From: Streptomyces iconiensis
GTDB lineage: Bacteria > Actinomycetota > Actinomycetes > Streptomycetales > Streptomycetaceae
NCBI RefSeq assembly: GCF_028657195.3
Contig: NZ_JANCPR020000020.1
Location: 62,001 to 126,000, forward strand
Length of the DNA stretch: 64,000 bases
Direction: 5' to 3'
Part shown: positions 17,768 through 24,854 of the stretch, in pieces
Position numbering within the stretch: position 1 is the stretch's first letter
Layout: every line of letters begins with the position of its first letter
Position numbers and translations under genes: made by a program
Notes under the pieces: model-generated
The model's input: only the letters and a program-made list of their open reading frames with translations
Databases searched by the model: none
What the model was told of the DNA's origin: nothing

Positions 17768-18900
17768 CGGCGCTCACCGGCTTCCGCGTACTCCTCGACC
17801 GGCTCCCCCGCCTCGTCGTACGCGCCTTCCTCGGCGTCCTCGGAGTCCTCGATCTCTTCGGCGTCCTCGGTCTCTTCGTCCTCCTCGTCGTCCTCCGCTT
17901 CCTCCGGCTCGGACTCGGCCTCGGACTCGTCCTCGGCGTACGCGTCCTCACCGTTCGCGGATTCCCCGAACTCCTCGGGTTCCCCGAACTCTTCGGACTC
18001 CTGGGACCCGTGTGGGGACTCGGACCCGCCCCGTTCCTCCTCTTCCTCCGCCACGGCGTCCTCGTGGGGGACGACGACCTCGCCGTCGCGGATCTCGCCG
18101 CGCCAGCCCTCGTCCGCCTCGCCCTTCAGGGAGATGTGGCGGGCGTAGTGCTTCAGGTCGAGGCGGGCCCTGCGGCCCTGAGCGCGCCAGATGTTGCCGG
18201 TCTTCTCGAAGAGACCCTTGGGGTAGTACTCCATGACCAGCACGACCCGGGTCAGGTTCCCGGTGAGTTCGTGGAACGTGACCACGCCCTTGGTGGTGCC
18301 CTTGGCGCCCTGAGAGGTCCAGGAGATCCGCTGGTCGGGAACCTGTTCCGTGGTCGTCGCCTGCCAGCTCCTGTTCGACCAGAGGACCTTGAGCTTCCAG
18401 TCCGACGTGGTGTCGTCCGCGGTCGTCACATCCGTGACGCCCTTGGCGAAGGAGCTGAAGTCCTGGTACTGCGTCCACTGGTCGTACGCGTCACGCACGG
18501 GCACGCCCACATCGACGTGCTCCAGGATGACGACCGGCTTCCGGCCGCCGCCCTTCTTGCGCTTGCCGCCCTTGTCCAGGGCGCCCTTGACGCCCTCGAC
18601 GGCCTTCTCCTTGAGCTGCGAAGCGCCTGCCTCCAGTGCGCCGCGTACGGGCCCCTTGCCCTCGACCACCTTGCGTCCGCTCTCCAGGGCGAGCCGCGCG
18701 AATCCGGGGCTGCGGCCCTCGGCCACGTCGTTGAGCATGCCCGTGGTCCGGCCCAGCCTGCGGCCGAGACCCATCAGGACGCGCTCGGCCTCGGCCGCCG
18801 CCAGTTGGGCGGCGGCCGACTTGAGGCGGTCGGCAGTCGCGGGGTCGACGGCGCCCATGACCTTGCCGGCGCCGTTCCCCGCTTTCGAGGTGTCAGCCAC
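17764..18900 (-). CDS. gvpZ: Gas vesicle protein GvpZ, SRPBCC domain with acidic tail
   Basis: Protein of 378 residues with three parts: an Ala-rich helical N-terminus (~1-105) ending in a basic GKRKKGGGRK linker, an SRPBCC/polyketide-cyclase-like domain (~120-270; VDVGVPVRDAYDQWTQYQDF), and a C-terminal tail of about 90 residues dominated by Glu and Asp that is surely disordered. GTG at 18900 is just past the gvpY stop, in frame. Streptomyces gvp loci carry this gene as gvpZ; role unknown. The tail's charge is opposite to that of its neighbour GvpY. Confidence 0.82.
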   Translation of the reverse strand: MADTSKAGNGAGKVMGAVDPATADRLKSAAAQLAAAEAERVLMGLGRRLGRTTGMLNDVAEGRSPGFARLALESGRKVVEGKGPVRGALEAGASQLKEKAVEGVKGALDKGGKRKKGGGRKPVVILEHVDVGVPVRDAYDQWTQYQDFSSFAKGVTDVTTADDTTSDWKLKVLWSNRSWQATTTEQVPDQRISWTSQGAKGTTKGVVTFHELTGNLTRVVLVMEYYPKGLFEKTGNIWRAQGRRARLDLKHYARHISLKGEADEGWRGEIRDGEVVVPHEDAVAEEEEERGGSESPHGSQESEEFGEPEEFGESANGEDAYAEDESEAESEPEEAEDDEEDEETEDAEEIEDSEDAEEGAYDEAGEPVEEYAEAGERR

Positions 18901-19735
18901 GGCTCCGGCCTCCCTTCGCGCCCGACGCCTTCTGCGCGCCCTGCTTCTTCTCACCCGCCGAGGACTTCGTCCCCGAGTTCTTCGGGGACGCCGAGTTCTT
19001 CGAGGACCCGGAGGACCCCGAGGATCGAGAGGGCCCCGACGAGCCTGCGGTTCCCGAGGACTTCGAGCCCGCCGCACCCTTGGCAGGAGCCTTGTTCGCG
19101 GACGCCTTGTTCGCGGGCGCCTTCTTGGCGGCCGTCTTCTTCGTGGACGCCTTCGTGGACGCCTTCGTAGCCGGCGCCTTGTTCTCGGACGCCTTCCTGG
19201 CGGGGCGCTTGGTGGTGCCCGACGCTGTGGAGTCGGTCCGTGAGGACGTACGCGCCGACGGCTTACGGGCACTGGAGAGCGCCTTCTTGGCCTTGCCCGC
19301 GCTCTTACGGCCTGCTCCTCCTGAGGTGACGCTCTTCGCGGTCTCCCCGGTGGCGGACGCCGCGTCCTTGGCCGTGGAAGCGGTCTCCTTCGCGGTGTCC
19401 TGCGCCGTGTCCGCGACGCCCGAGATCTGGTCACGCACGTGCTCCGTACGGTCGTGCAGGCGGTCGGCCAGCGCGTTGACCTGGCGGTTGACCAGCGCGC
19501 CCGTCGCGGCCTTCCCCATGCCGCGCAGGTCTTCGCGCAGCTGGTCGCCGACCTCCTTGAACTGCGGGTTCTTCGCCAGCTGTTCGGAGGCGAAGGCGGC
19601 GACGGACTGCGGGCCGAGCTTCAGCCTCTTGCCCGTCACCATCGTGGCGACGGCAAAGGCGAGCTTCGCCTTCTTCGTCCTGCCGAGGACGTATCCCCCG
19701 CCGACGGCGAGCGCCGTCGTCAGCTTGTGGTTCAT
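18893..19735 (-). CDS. gvpY: Gas vesicle protein GvpY, histone-H1-like basic tail
   Basis: Protein of 280 residues. Residues ~1-110 form the conserved head (GGGYVLGRTKKAKLAFAVAT, then helices). Residues ~115-280 are low-complexity Lys/Ala/Ser/Thr/Gly with PA(N/T)KA-type repeats resembling histone H1 or DNA-bridging tails, almost without acidic residues between ~165 and 240. It overlaps gvpG by 4 nt. The basic tail could bind nucleic acid, or the acidic tail of GvpZ encoded next to it; this is inference. Confidence 0.8.
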   Translation of the reverse strand: MNHKLTTALAVGGGYVLGRTKKAKLAFAVATMVTGKRLKLGPQSVAAFASEQLAKNPQFKEVGDQLREDLRGMGKAATGALVNRQVNALADRLHDRTEHVRDQISGVADTAQDTAKETASTAKDAASATGETAKSVTSGGAGRKSAGKAKKALSSARKPSARTSSRTDSTASGTTKRPARKASENKAPATKASTKASTKKTAAKKAPANKASANKAPAKGAAGSKSSGTAGSSGPSRSSGSSGSSKNSASPKNSGTKSSAGEKKQGAQKASGAKGGRSRG

Positions 19736-19965
19736 GTGGGGTTCCTGTTCTCCAGCCGGGCGAGCAACTCGTCCTCGCGCCGGTCGAATTCGTCGTCGTC
19801 GATCTCACCGGCCAGCAACTGCTTCTCCAGGTCGGCGAGTTCGCGCTGGACGACGGACGGGTCTCTGTACTGCCGCTCCGCCTCGTCCCGCACCTGCCGC
19901 AGCACCCAGGCGGTGCCGCGGAAGGGTGCGGCGGGGAGCAGCAGCAGTTCGCTGATCAGCCCCAT
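19732..19965 (-). CDS. gvpG: Gas vesicle protein GvpG
   Basis: GvpG-family accessory protein of 77 residues (MGLISELLLLPAAPFRGTAW at the start, then an acidic helical part with LLAGEIDDDEFDRREDELLARLE). In other organisms it is a chaperone for GvpA/GvpF. It starts 6 bp after gvpF and overlaps gvpY by 4 nt. Confidence 0.9.
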   Translation of the reverse strand: MGLISELLLLPAAPFRGTAWVLRQVRDEAERQYRDPSVVQRELADLEKQLLAGEIDDDEFDRREDELLARLENRNPT

Positions 19966-19971
19966 ACCGGG

Positions 19972-20739
19972 TCACTCGGCCCGGACACCGGCGTCGGCTC
20001 CCACTCCCGCCCCGGCGCCGGTCTTGTCGACGAAGCTGTAGGGCGGCAGGGGCCCGCTCAGCCGCAGTTCCAGCTGCGGTTCCGCCATGCGCAGGTCCTC
20101 GACGGCCGCGGCGAAGTCGGCCACCGTGTCGTGGTCGACGAGGAAGGAGAAGTTGGCCAGCCACCCCATGCTCTCGGGGCCCTCGCTGACGTCGTGCGCC
20201 AGCGGCGCCAGTGTCCTGCGTACGGTGTCGGCGTCGACGGCCTCGCGGGCCTGTACGGCGGACGCGACCATCTCGCCGAGCCGCAGCCGCTCCTCGTAAC
20301 TGCCGCCTCCCGCAGCGCGGTTGGCCTCGCTGGCGGCGCGCAGCTCGGGCTGGTCGGCCATCACGCGGTGCAGGACGGCCTCCTCCTCGTGGGTGGCCTT
20401 GATGTTGTACTCGACCATGCCCTCCAGCGCGTCGAGCCGCTCAAGGAAGTGCGCGGCGCGGTCGGCGAGCACCCCCGTGACGGTCTCGTCGTCGTCGGAG
20501 ACGCTGCCGAAGCGCATGGGCAGCACCGTCTTGGTGGCGCCGGCCTCTGACAGCACCCGCTGGTGCGCGAGGAGTTCCCTGCGCTTGGGGGTGAGGTTCT
20601 CGGGCGCCTCACTCACGACGGCGAACAGGTCGCCCTGTTCCAGAACCCGCACCGGGCGCGGCGGGTCGCCGACGCCGGTGAGGTCCTCCGGGAGGGAGGG
20701 CACGGGGACCCGGGCGATGCCGTAGACGTAGGTACTCAC
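19972..20739 (-). CDS. gvpF: Gas vesicle protein GvpF
   Basis: GvpF/L-family protein of 255 residues with the N-terminal TYVYGIARV strand, a central helical region and the C-terminal GPLPPYSFV motif shared with GvpL. The last 15 residues are Gly/Ala-rich. GTG/ATGA-type 4-nt overlap with gvpA places it immediately after the shell protein, so it is called GvpF. GvpF binds GvpA and is needed to start the vesicle. Confidence 0.9.
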   Translation of the reverse strand: MSTYVYGIARVPVPSLPEDLTGVGDPPRPVRVLEQGDLFAVVSEAPENLTPKRRELLAHQRVLSEAGATKTVLPMRFGSVSDDDETVTGVLADRAAHFLERLDALEGMVEYNIKATHEEEAVLHRVMADQPELRAASEANRAAGGGSYEERLRLGEMVASAVQAREAVDADTVRRTLAPLAHDVSEGPESMGWLANFSFLVDHDTVADFAAAVEDLRMAEPQLELRLSGPLPPYSFVDKTGAGAGVGADAGVRAE

Positions 20740-21155
20740 TCCCGCTCCTCCTTACGGCGCGAGGCGGTGCGCTTGCGCGGTGCCGCCTCTTCTTCCCGCT
20801 TGCTCTCGTCGCGGGCCTGCTGGTAGGCGTCGGACACGGTCTGTGCCGCGCCGGTGAGCGCGCCCTTGGTCTTGCCGCGTGCGCCGGACTCGGACATGTC
20901 GCCGACCAGTTCGGGGAGGCCGGTGCTCTTCTTCGGGCCGGCCTCCAGGTCGAGGCGGTTGCACGCCTCGGCGAACCGGAGATAGGTGTCGACGCTCGCG
21001 ACGACGACCCGGATGTCGATCTTGAGGATTTCGATGCCGACGAGCGAGACGCGCACGAACACGTCGATCACGAGTCCTCGGTCGAGGACAAGTTCCAGCA
21101 CGTCGTACAGATTGCCGGTGCCGCCGCCTTGCTGCTGTGCCGGAGCGACAGTCAT
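20736..21155 (-). CDS. gvpA: Gas vesicle shell protein GvpA (long form)
   Basis: Major shell protein homologue of 139 residues. The canonical GvpA core is at ~14-62 (LYDVLELVLDRGLVIDVFVR, then VVVASVDTYLRFAEA). Beyond it lies a ~70-residue Lys/Glu/Ala-rich tail not found in cyanobacterial or haloarchaeal GvpA but usual in Streptomyces. ATG at 21155 has AGGAGG 9 nt upstream. First gene of the operon gvpA-F-G-Y-Z-J-L-S-K; no GvpN ATPase or GvpC is present. Confidence 0.92.
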   Translation of the reverse strand: MTVAPAQQQGGGTGNLYDVLELVLDRGLVIDVFVRVSLVGIEILKIDIRVVVASVDTYLRFAEACNRLDLEAGPKKSTGLPELVGDMSESGARGKTKGALTGAAQTVSDAYQQARDESKREEEAAPRKRTASRRKEERE

Positions 21156-21549
21156 GAGGCAGGGCCTCCTTCGCTTTCTGGTCGTGGCAGCTCGGACAGG
21201 GCCGGGCTCCGTCGTGCGGCGACGGGCTCGGCCACCGTGAACTGAGTGATGGCTCCGCGCCGCTTCCATGCAACTCACGGCTGTGAAGGGCGCGTTGTCG
21301 GCCACCCGGGATGGCCAGGGTGGCCGGGTAGCCCACAGGAGTCGGGGCAAACACACGGCGCGTGACCGGGATTGACGGGGCCCGGGCCAGGGTGTACGAC
21401 GGCTCGGCCCCGCGCCGGCCCGGTGCACGACAGCCCGGCCCGGTGCACGGCAGCCGGCCCCGCGCCGACCCCGGGCCAGGGGGTACGACACTCGACCCCG
21501 CGCCGGCCAGGGCTCAGCCCACGCTCCGTCCGTGCCTCGTCAGCCCGGG
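21156..21549. other. Intergenic leader upstream of gvpA with nested repeats
   Basis: No supported gene in 394 bp. It must contain the gvp operon promoter, though I could not identify -35/-10 boxes. Its far half holds a 36-37-bp direct repeat (21384-21420 and 21473-21508, 89 bp apart, both ending CCCCGCGCCGGCC) and an inner 18-bp repeat of CGGCCCGGTGCACG(A/G)CAG at 21417 and 21436. Confidence 0.6.
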
Positions 21550-22047
21550 TCAGCCCCGGGTCAGCCAGGCGCGGAGCCTGTCGAGGACGCCGGGTCCCGG
21601 GTCGAGGGCGCGGCGCCTGGCCTGCTCGGCGCGTGCCCCCAGGTCGAAGCGTTCGCGGGCGGTGAGGGCCGTACGGAGGCGGGGGAAGGTCTCGGTCTCC
21701 TCCTCCGTGATGTGCCCCTGGATCCACCCCATGAGCGCCTGCACGGCGTTGTCGAAGGCCGCGGTCGTGGGGTCGGCCGCCTCCATGTCGCGCACGGTCG
21801 CCTCGACGGCTGCGCGGCGCGCGGGCCAGGCGGCGACGGTCAGCTCCCCGTCGGGCAGGGAGCGCACGAGGGCCGGATGGAGATGGGCCTCGCGCGCCGC
21901 GACATGGCGGACGGTCCAGGCGACGAGCTGCTGGGCCAGTGCGCGGCGGCGTGCCAGATCGCGGGTCGCCTCGTAGGCGGCGTAGACGCGTTCAGCCTCC
22001 CTGTGATCGTCCATGAGCAGCTCCAGGACATCCTGTTTGTGCGCCAT
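21550..22047 (-). CDS. Hemerythrin HHE-domain protein
   Basis: Helical protein of 165 residues with an HHE cation-binding fold: MDDHREAERVYAAYE (first His/Glu pair), HVAAREAHLHPAL, and IQGHITEEETETFPRL. It could bind a di-iron centre and sense or store O2, or respond to NO or peroxide; exact chemistry is unknown. GGAGGAGCT precedes the ATG. A consensus-quality sigma-B-type promoter lies about 50 bp upstream. Confidence 0.87.
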   Translation of the reverse strand: MAHKQDVLELLMDDHREAERVYAAYEATRDLARRRALAQQLVAWTVRHVAAREAHLHPALVRSLPDGELTVAAWPARRAAVEATVRDMEAADPTTAAFDNAVQALMGWIQGHITEEETETFPRLRTALTARERFDLGARAEQARRRALDPGPGVLDRLRAWLTRG

Positions 22048-22098
22048 AGCTCCTCCGTACGTCCTGCCGTCCCCGGCGACCAGGAAGGGAGACCCGAG

Positions 22099-22124
22099 GT
22101 ACCCGGGGTGAAAGAGGACCAAAC
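22099..22124 (-). promoter_or_regulatory. Sigma-B-type promoter for the hemerythrin gene
   Basis: On the minus strand GTTT (22124-22121), a 16-bp spacer, then GGGTAC (22104-22099) matches the Streptomyces SigB pattern GNNT-N14-16-GGGTA(C/T). Transcription would begin near 22090, giving a ~43-nt leader. Confidence 0.6.
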
Positions 22125-22230
22125 GGGCACTGTGCGGGCATGCGGCGTTTGCGGGGAAAGGTCATGGCTACCCGTCCGGCAGGGCGTGCCACGGCAGCGC
22201 CCCGCGCACGGAACGTGGAGGTGAACGCAG

Positions 22231-22416
22231 GTGCAGAAGACAGACAGCGCTCCCCGCGAGAAGGACATCGCGCAGCGCCCCGCGATGAGGGAGACAAGGC
22301 GGAGAAGCGCTGCTCCCGGGTCCCCCGGCGTGGGCGACGGACCGATGAGCTACGGTCCCCGCGGCTCCGCGGACCCGAGCGACCCCGAGGCCCACATCTT
22401 CCGGGGCGAGGACTGA
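22231..22416 (+). CDS. Possible small hydrophilic protein
   Basis: Putative 61-residue product starting at GTG with GGAGGTGAAC a few bases upstream. It is charged at the start, Pro/Gly/Ser-rich in the middle (GVGDGPMSYGPRGSADPSDP) and has an acidic end. I recognise no family. The good ribosome site and the divergent position to the hemerythrin gene are the only support, so it may be spurious. Confidence 0.35.
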   Translation: MQKTDSAPREKDIAQRPAMRETRRRSAAPGSPGVGDGPMSYGPRGSADPSDPEAHIFRGED

Positions 22417-22912
22417 GGCGGCCGGCCCCGAAGAGCCGGCGCCACGCGCGCGGAACCGTCCATACCGCACGGGGCCACATCCATGGGACGGCAGCGCCGA
22501 GGCACCGGCCAGAACGCACTGCCCCGGGGCGAAGGCCCCGGGGCAGAAGCACGCCCTGCGTCCCGGCACGGCACGCGCCGCTCACGCACCGTGCCGGGCG
22601 CTGTTCCGGATGGTTCCGGATGCCGGATCCGCTCGCTGTGCGTACGCCTGCGCGCGTACGCCTTCACCTGCGCGTACGCACGTCCACTCGTCACATGCGC
22701 AGGTCCCACTCGCCTTGCGCGTACGTCGTCACCTGGGCAGGGTCCATGCGCAGGTCCACTCGTCCTTGCGCGTAGGTAGCGGCTCGCACGGGTGTGCGTG
22801 GACGTGGGCACGCGTAGGCGTGGGCGCGCGGCCTCATCCGCCTTGCTCACCTCATCTGGCTCTGCTCATGTGCCGAAGCCCCCCTTGCCCCTTGCCCCTT
22901 GCTGGTGACGCG
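22417..22912. other. Non-coding stretch with hairpin and degenerate repeats
   Basis: No convincing gene in about 500 bp. It holds the perfect hairpin at 22520-22547 and, from ~22620 to 22830, many degenerate copies of (T)GCGCGTACG and GCGCAGGTCCACTCG-like motifs that give spurious open frames on both strands. Confidence 0.55.
22520..22547. terminator. Perfect 12-bp GC hairpin
   Basis: CTGCCCCGGGGC, GAAG loop, GCCCCGGGGCAG: a fully paired stem. It lies past the small putative gene and may act as a bidirectional terminator. No U-tract. Confidence 0.55.
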
Positions 22913-23194
22913 TTACTCGTGTGTCGTGGGCCCTACGCGGGTGCGGATACGGTCCGCCGCCGCGATGCCGAGGCCCGCGAGCGCGGTCTGTACGGCGATC
23001 TGGGCCCAGCCCGACGCTGTCGTCGTGGTGATGCCGATGCCGCGGGCGAGCGCGGCGCCGAGCAGCGCCGCCGTGAGACCGATGAGGAACGTGACCAGGA
23101 TTCCGATGTGCTGACGTCCTGGGACGACGAGCCTTCCGAGTGTGCCGATGACGGCCCCCACCACGAGGGCGCTCAGAATGCCTGAGAGCAGCAT
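22913..23194 (-). CDS. GlsB/YeaQ/YmgE-family stress membrane protein
   Basis: Transglycosylase-associated-protein family member of 93 residues with three hydrophobic helices separated by the family's Gly-rich turn (VVGAVIGTLGRLVVPGRQ). These proteins rise in general stress; function unknown. GAGGAGGACACC precedes the ATG. A weaker sigma-B-like element (GTTT-N14-GGGCAA) lies upstream. Confidence 0.85.
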   Translation of the reverse strand: MLLSGILSALVVGAVIGTLGRLVVPGRQHIGILVTFLIGLTAALLGAALARGIGITTTTASGWAQIAVQTALAGLGIAAADRIRTRVGPTTHE

Positions 23195-23216
23195 GGTGTC
23201 CTCCTCGGCGGCCGGG

Positions 23217-23240
23217 TTGCCCTGGTTCGGCGGGCGAAAC
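23217..23240 (-). promoter_or_regulatory. Sigma-B-like promoter candidate for the GlsB-like gene
   Basis: Minus-strand GTTT (23240-23237), 14-bp spacer, GGGCAA (23222-23217). The -10 deviates from GGGTA(C/T), and the start would fall only ~12-15 bp before the ATG, so this is tentative. Confidence 0.3.
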
Positions 23241-23257
23241 CGGCGGAGGACACCGCT

Positions 23258-23647
23258 TCAGGTGAGTTCCGGGTATCCGAACAGCGGGGCATATCCGCTG
23301 GGCAACTGGCTGATCAGCTTGTTGAGTTCACCGCCGGAGATGGTGTCCTTGACGGTGTGGCACACGGCCTCGGCGTGCTTGCGCGCGACCGCCTCGTTCT
23401 CCGCGCCTGTCGCCTCGCCCACCCGGGTGAGGAACTCGCCCTCGCTCCAGGTCGAGGCCCCGCCGCTGTCATGGGTCAGCGCCTCGGTCAGTTCTGCGGG
23501 CAACTGCGAGGCGAGGTGGCGGGCCGAGTTCTCCTGAAGCCTGGTACCGAGCAGTACGACCACGGCTTCGGTGACCCGCAGGGCCTCTTCACGGTCCGGG
23601 TAGCCACCGCGCTCCCGCACTCCGGCCAGAAATTCTCCGTACGTCAT
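23258..23647 (-). CDS. DUF2267 protein
   Basis: Protein of 129 residues matching DUF2267: an all-helical, pseudo-repeated domain (YGEFLAGVRERGGYPDREEA, then a second half with WSEGEFLTRVGEATG and LPSGYAPLF). Function unknown; Streptomyces keep these genes near gas-vesicle and stress loci. Purine-rich GGAGAGGAGAGG precedes the ATG. Confidence 0.82.
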   Translation of the reverse strand: MTYGEFLAGVRERGGYPDREEALRVTEAVVVLLGTRLQENSARHLASQLPAELTEALTHDSGGASTWSEGEFLTRVGEATGAENEAVARKHAEAVCHTVKDTISGGELNKLISQLPSGYAPLFGYPELT

Positions 23648-23681
23648 GGCGGTTCCCTCTCCTCTCCTGCCGGGTCCCCCC

Positions 23682-23731
23682 GGTCATGTCCCGTACCGGG
23701 TCACTCGGTCGTGTCCCGTGCCGGGTCTCCC
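23682..23731. repeat. 25-bp tandem pair upstream of gvpO
   Basis: Two adjacent 25-bp units, both beginning GGTC(A/G)TGTCCCGT, 21 of 25 positions identical; a third, decayed copy follows. It occupies the spacer between the divergent DUF2267 and gvpO genes. Confidence 0.7.
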
Positions 23732-23789
23732 GACCGTGGCCGCTCTCTCCGGTCGTGCCGGGTCTCCTCCGGTACCCACGGGCCCCCGG

Positions 23790-23813
23790 GTTCACTCTGC
23801 ACGGAATGGGCAC
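23790..23813 (+). promoter_or_regulatory. Sigma-B-like promoter candidate for gvpO
   Basis: GTTC at 23790, 14-bp spacer, GGGCAC at 23808. One mismatch in the -10 from the SigB GGGTA(C/T) pattern. It would start transcription ~30 bp before the gvpO ATG. Confidence 0.35.
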
Positions 23814-23850
23814 TCGGCGCCCGTCGCACTGCCCACCGACAGGAGACGGG

Positions 23851-24138
23851 ATGCCGGAGCGCGGAACGGACAAGCCGAGCCCCGAAGCGGCCGAGGTGCT
23901 GCGGTCGGCGCGGGAGTCGATCGAGGAGCTGACCGGGCTGGAGAGCGAGACCGTTTCCTCGGTCGTACGGGGAGAGGGCGGCGACTGGACGCTGCACGTC
24001 GAGGTCGTGGAGCTGCGCCGGGTACCGGACAGCGCCAGCATGCTGGGCTCCTACGAGATCACCCTCGACGAGGAGGGCCGGCTGACCGGATACCGCCGCC
24101 TCCGCCGCTACGAGCGCGGCAAGCCCGACCCGAGGTAG
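23851..24138 (+). CDS. gvpO: Gas vesicle protein GvpO (detached from operon)
   Basis: GvpO-family protein of 95 residues: a helical N-terminus with ARESIEELTGLE and the conserved beta part HVEVVELRRVPD...YEITLDEEGRLTGYRRLRRYERG. ATG at 23851 has AGGAGACGGG upstream; longer frames to 23686 are only repeat sequence. In the usual Streptomyces order gvpO leads the operon before gvpA; here it is 2.7 kb away on the opposite strand, separated by hemerythrin, GlsB-like and DUF2267 genes. Confidence 0.85.
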   Translation: MPERGTDKPSPEAAEVLRSARESIEELTGLESETVSSVVRGEGGDWTLHVEVVELRRVPDSASMLGSYEITLDEEGRLTGYRRLRRYERGKPDPR

Positions 24139-24229
24139 CGCGTGTTCCGGGCGCCGGAAAGCGCGAGGAGGTCGTCAACGTGCCGTTATCGAGGGGACAC
24201 GGACCGCTCGCGTCCGTAATGTCGCACGT

Positions 24230-24787
24230 ATGGAACATTCGTACGGGAGTCGCTGTGGTGAGCGCGTGGAGGACCCGCGCTGGGTCACCGAGGTGCGCTG
24301 GGTCGGCGTGGGCGGCGCCGTCGTCCTGGGCACGCTGCTCGCCGTCGACGCCGGTTACGGGCGGCTGACCTGGCCACGCTGCGCGCTGTGGGCGGGCCTC
24401 GCGCTGCTCCTGTGCCTGGTGCTGCTGCCGCCCCGGATCACGGCGGGCAGGGGCTGGATCGCCTCGCGGGGCGTGCTGGTCGAGCGGCGGGTGAGGACCG
24501 ACCGGCTCGTGGCGTTCCACTGGGACGAGGGCTCGGGCGGCGCCGTACGGCGCGTGATCCTGCACGACACCGCCGGCACCCGCCTCGAACTGGACGTGGG
24601 CGTGCTCACCGCGACGCCCGCGCTCTGGCTGCTGCTGGAGGAGGGCGCGCGGGAAGCGCTGCGGAACGGCACCCTCACCCGGGGCTCCGCCGCGCTGACC
24701 CGGCTGGCCAACAGGGTCGAGCAGGAGACGGTACGCGCCGTCCTCATGGCCTCGGGCCTGGAGGAAACCCCCAGGCGCCTCGGCTGA
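24230..24787 (+). CDS. Hypothetical membrane protein
   Basis: Protein of 185 residues, no family recognised with certainty. Two hydrophobic helices (~25-45 and ~52-70) are followed by a soluble ~115-residue domain with alternating strands (GWIASRGVLVERRVRTDRLV) that resembles a PH-like membrane-associated domain seen in many actinobacterial proteins. No ribosome site precedes the ATG, so initiation may be leaderless. Confidence 0.6.
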   Translation: MEHSYGSRCGERVEDPRWVTEVRWVGVGGAVVLGTLLAVDAGYGRLTWPRCALWAGLALLLCLVLLPPRITAGRGWIASRGVLVERRVRTDRLVAFHWDEGSGGAVRRVILHDTAGTRLELDVGVLTATPALWLLLEEGAREALRNGTLTRGSAALTRLANRVEQETVRAVLMASGLEETPRRLG

Positions 24788-24854
24788 CGCCGGGCGACCG
24801 GCCGCCGTGCCGCGCAGCCCGCAGCCCGCAGCGCGCACAGGGCGTGCGCCCGCT

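Noticed and set aside
22600..22830. Repeated GCGCGTACG motifs as a CRISPR array
   Set aside because: Units are short, degenerate and irregularly spaced, with no fixed repeat/spacer lengths or cas genes.
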